From NCBI GenBank assembly GCA_005880805.1, contig VBFZ01000102.1, forward strand, positions 1-5,481: a stretch of 5,481 nucleotides of DNA. The letters are read 5' to 3'. Source of the DNA: Chloroflexota bacterium. GTDB taxonomy: Bacteria > Chloroflexota > Limnocylindria > Limnocylindrales > CSP1-4. A program made the position numbers and the translations under genes. This document shows positions 4,286 through 5,481 of the stretch, one piece after another. Positions within the stretch are counted from its first letter, which is position 1. Every line of letters starts with the position of its first letter. The notes beneath the pieces are model-generated. The model worked only from the letters and a program-made list of their open reading frames with translations, made no database searches and was not told the DNA's origin.

Positions 4286-5481
4286 TCAGCCGGCGGAGCG
4301 CAACGCCTCCAGAACTCGGCCCAGGACCGTCGAGTCGCTGCCGATGACCACGGTCTCCTGCGTCGCGCTGCCTCCCGGCTGGACCTTCGCCGGGCGTCCC
4401 AATCCATCGAGGGTGGTCCCGGCCGCCTGGGCGAATTCGCTGGCGTCGCCAGGCGTATCCCAGGCCGTCTGAAGGACGATCGCCCACGCCCCGTTCGGAC
4501 CCTCGAACAGGCCAACGCGATCGCCGCCCCAACCCGCCGCGGCCGCAGTCGCGGTCGCCGAATCCACGCGCTTCGCAGACGCATCTTCGAGCCAGATCTC
4601 GAGCTGGAATTCGCCGAGGGTGTCCTCCAGGGTCTCATTCCAGCCGGCGCCGATCCGCCCTGTCAGGCCGGTCATCTGCGGCACCGCGACGGGCTGCTCG
4701 TGCGAGGCGTACTTCTCGGGATGGAGCAGCTGCTCCGTGCTCGCCGGCGGGTCGGCGTACAGGGAATCGACCGCCTTCCACCCGCCCGTGGTCTTCTGGG
4801 CAAGCACGAAGTTCAGGCCGGTCGTGTACGGGAACATCAGTGTGTCGCGCAGGATGCGAGGCATCTCCGTCAGCAGCTGCTGATCGCTCGGGCCCATGGA
4901 CCCGGCGAGCCCCAGCAGGTCGGAGGCGCTGAGGTGCTGCTGCGCCCAGAGCGCCATCACCAGTGTCGCGTCGCCCTCGGGGACGGCGAGATGGGCAAGC
5001 GAGCGATCGCCCTGACCGGGATCGGAGATCCGCAGCCGGTCGAGTCCGAAGTTCTGGTCCTGAAGGACGTGGTCGAACTCGTGGGAGAACGTGAAGCGCT
5101 CGAGCGCCCCGATCGTCCCCGTTCTCGCGAGGATGTAGAACTTCTTGGTGCTCGGCTGGTAGAGGCCGAGGACCTGGCTGCTCAGCAGCTTCAGGTACAG
5201 GTCCTTGAGCGAGGCCCCCTCCGGGACCAAGCCGAGGCCCTTCAGCAGCCGTTCGTTGGCCGCAATCAGGGCGGGCGGGTTCTCCTGGTTGAAATCCGTT
5301 TCCACCACCCGCTGGATCCCGGCTTCATCGGTGATGGTCGGCTCGACCGGCTGCCGGAGCGAGAGCTCCCTGATCGCCTGGACGTCCTGCTCGATCGCGG
5401 CGAAGGTCGAGCTGACGTCGGCTGGCGACGACGAGGGCGCCGGCGATCCCGGTGCGATGGAGGATGAAGCCGACGAGGGTG
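4286..5481 (-). CDS. HExxH zinc-metallopeptidase-like exported protein (N-terminus outside window)
   Basis: The minus-strand frame is open from the right edge (5481) to TGA at 4286-4288, giving 397 visible residues. The start lies beyond the edge, and GTG at 5308 is internal because the frame and sensible sequence continue upstream. Visible residues 1-20 are rich in Ser, Pro and Ala, the kind of linker that follows a signal peptide or lipobox, so export is inferred. The metal site is HEFDH (133-137, nt 5069-5083) in the context FSHEFDHVLQDQNFGLD, and E168 in PEGDA, 31 residues later, is a candidate third ligand (gluzincin-like pattern). Further conserved-looking blocks are DTLGEFQLEIWL, GWGGDRV and TAWDTPGDASEF near the C-terminus. 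From memory, proteins with HELTHALQDQ-type motifs followed by EGDA and WGGDR are common in Chloroflexota and Actinomycetota and mostly uncharacterised. Substrate is unknown. A role in cell-envelope proteolysis is plausible but unproven. No membrane segment is seen in the visible part. Confidence 0.85.
   Translation of the reverse strand, partial: PSSASSSIAPGSPAPSSSPADVSSTFAAIEQDVQAIRELSLRQPVEPTITDEAGIQRVVETDFNQENPPALIAANERLLKGLGLVPEGASLKDLYLKLLSSQVLGLYQPSTKKFYILARTGTIGALERFTFSHEFDHVLQDQNFGLDRLRISDPGQGDRSLAHLAVPEGDATLVMALWAQQHLSASDLLGLAGSMGPSDQQLLTEMPRILRDTLMFPYTTGLNFVLAQKTTGGWKAVDSLYADPPASTEQLLHPEKYASHEQPVAVPQMTGLTGRIGAGWNETLEDTLGEFQLEIWLEDASAKRVDSATATAAAAGWGGDRVGLFEGPNGAWAIVLQTAWDTPGDASEFAQAAGTTLDGLGRPAKVQPGGSATQETVVIGSDSTVLGRVLEALRSAG

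Noticed and set aside
4136..5467. Plus-strand open frame (443 codons) antisense to the metallopeptidase gene
   Set aside because: It is an Arg-rich, featureless translation overlapping the end of argS. The minus strand has HExxH and other ordered motifs, so this is an antisense shadow.
1..5481. CRISPR array, insertion sequence, phage or toxin-antitoxin system
   Set aside because: I found no short regularly spaced direct repeats, no transposase-like protein, no terminal inverted repeats and no small paired genes. The only tandem repeats are protein-domain repeats in the surface gene.

Overview
The window is GC-rich bacterial DNA with strong G/C bias at third codon positions. It holds three protein genes of substantial size, two of them cut by the window edges. 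The arginyl-tRNA synthetase is a standard bacterial type. The gene content (secreted CnaB/SpaA-like surface protein, secreted HExxH protein with a Ser/Pro/Ala linker) and a TANNNT box exactly 6 nt before an ATG suggest an actinobacterium or a high-GC member of the Chloroflexota. This placement is inference from style, not from a search.

Layout. (1) Positions 1-2166, minus strand: the first 722 codons of a large secreted surface protein, open to the left edge with no stop. It has a signal peptide, an N-terminal beta-rich domain, a CnaB/SpaA (prealbumin-like) domain and at least two and a half tandem Ig-like/DUF11-like repeats. A long plus-strand open frame over the same DNA is only its antisense shadow. 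(2) Positions 2167-2556: a divergent intergenic region of 390 bp. It holds the strong ribosome binding site of the surface gene, a cluster of GGACC/GGTCC pairing elements in that gene's probable leader, an AT-richer dyad at 2402-2427, and a probable -10 box at 2516-2521. (3) Positions 2528-2560, plus: a possible leaderless 10-residue leader peptide whose TGA overlaps the GTG start of argS. (4) Positions 2557-4263, plus: argS, complete, 568 residues. (5) Positions 4264-4285: a 22-bp gap between convergent genes. (6) Positions 4286-5481, minus: the C-terminal 397 residues of a secreted or membrane-anchored HExxH zinc-metallopeptidase-like protein, whose start lies beyond the right edge.

The three large genes do not form an operon. 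argS is a housekeeping gene flanked by two opposite-strand genes for extracellular proteins. The point of most interest is the argS start region: TANNNT box, 6-nt gap, ATG, a ten-codon peptide with two Arg codons, and a GTGA stop/start overlap into arginyl-tRNA synthetase. Together these would make a compact leader-peptide control device. The second is the surface protein, which has a candidate Lys-Glu-Asp isopeptide triad followed by Cys-containing repeats.
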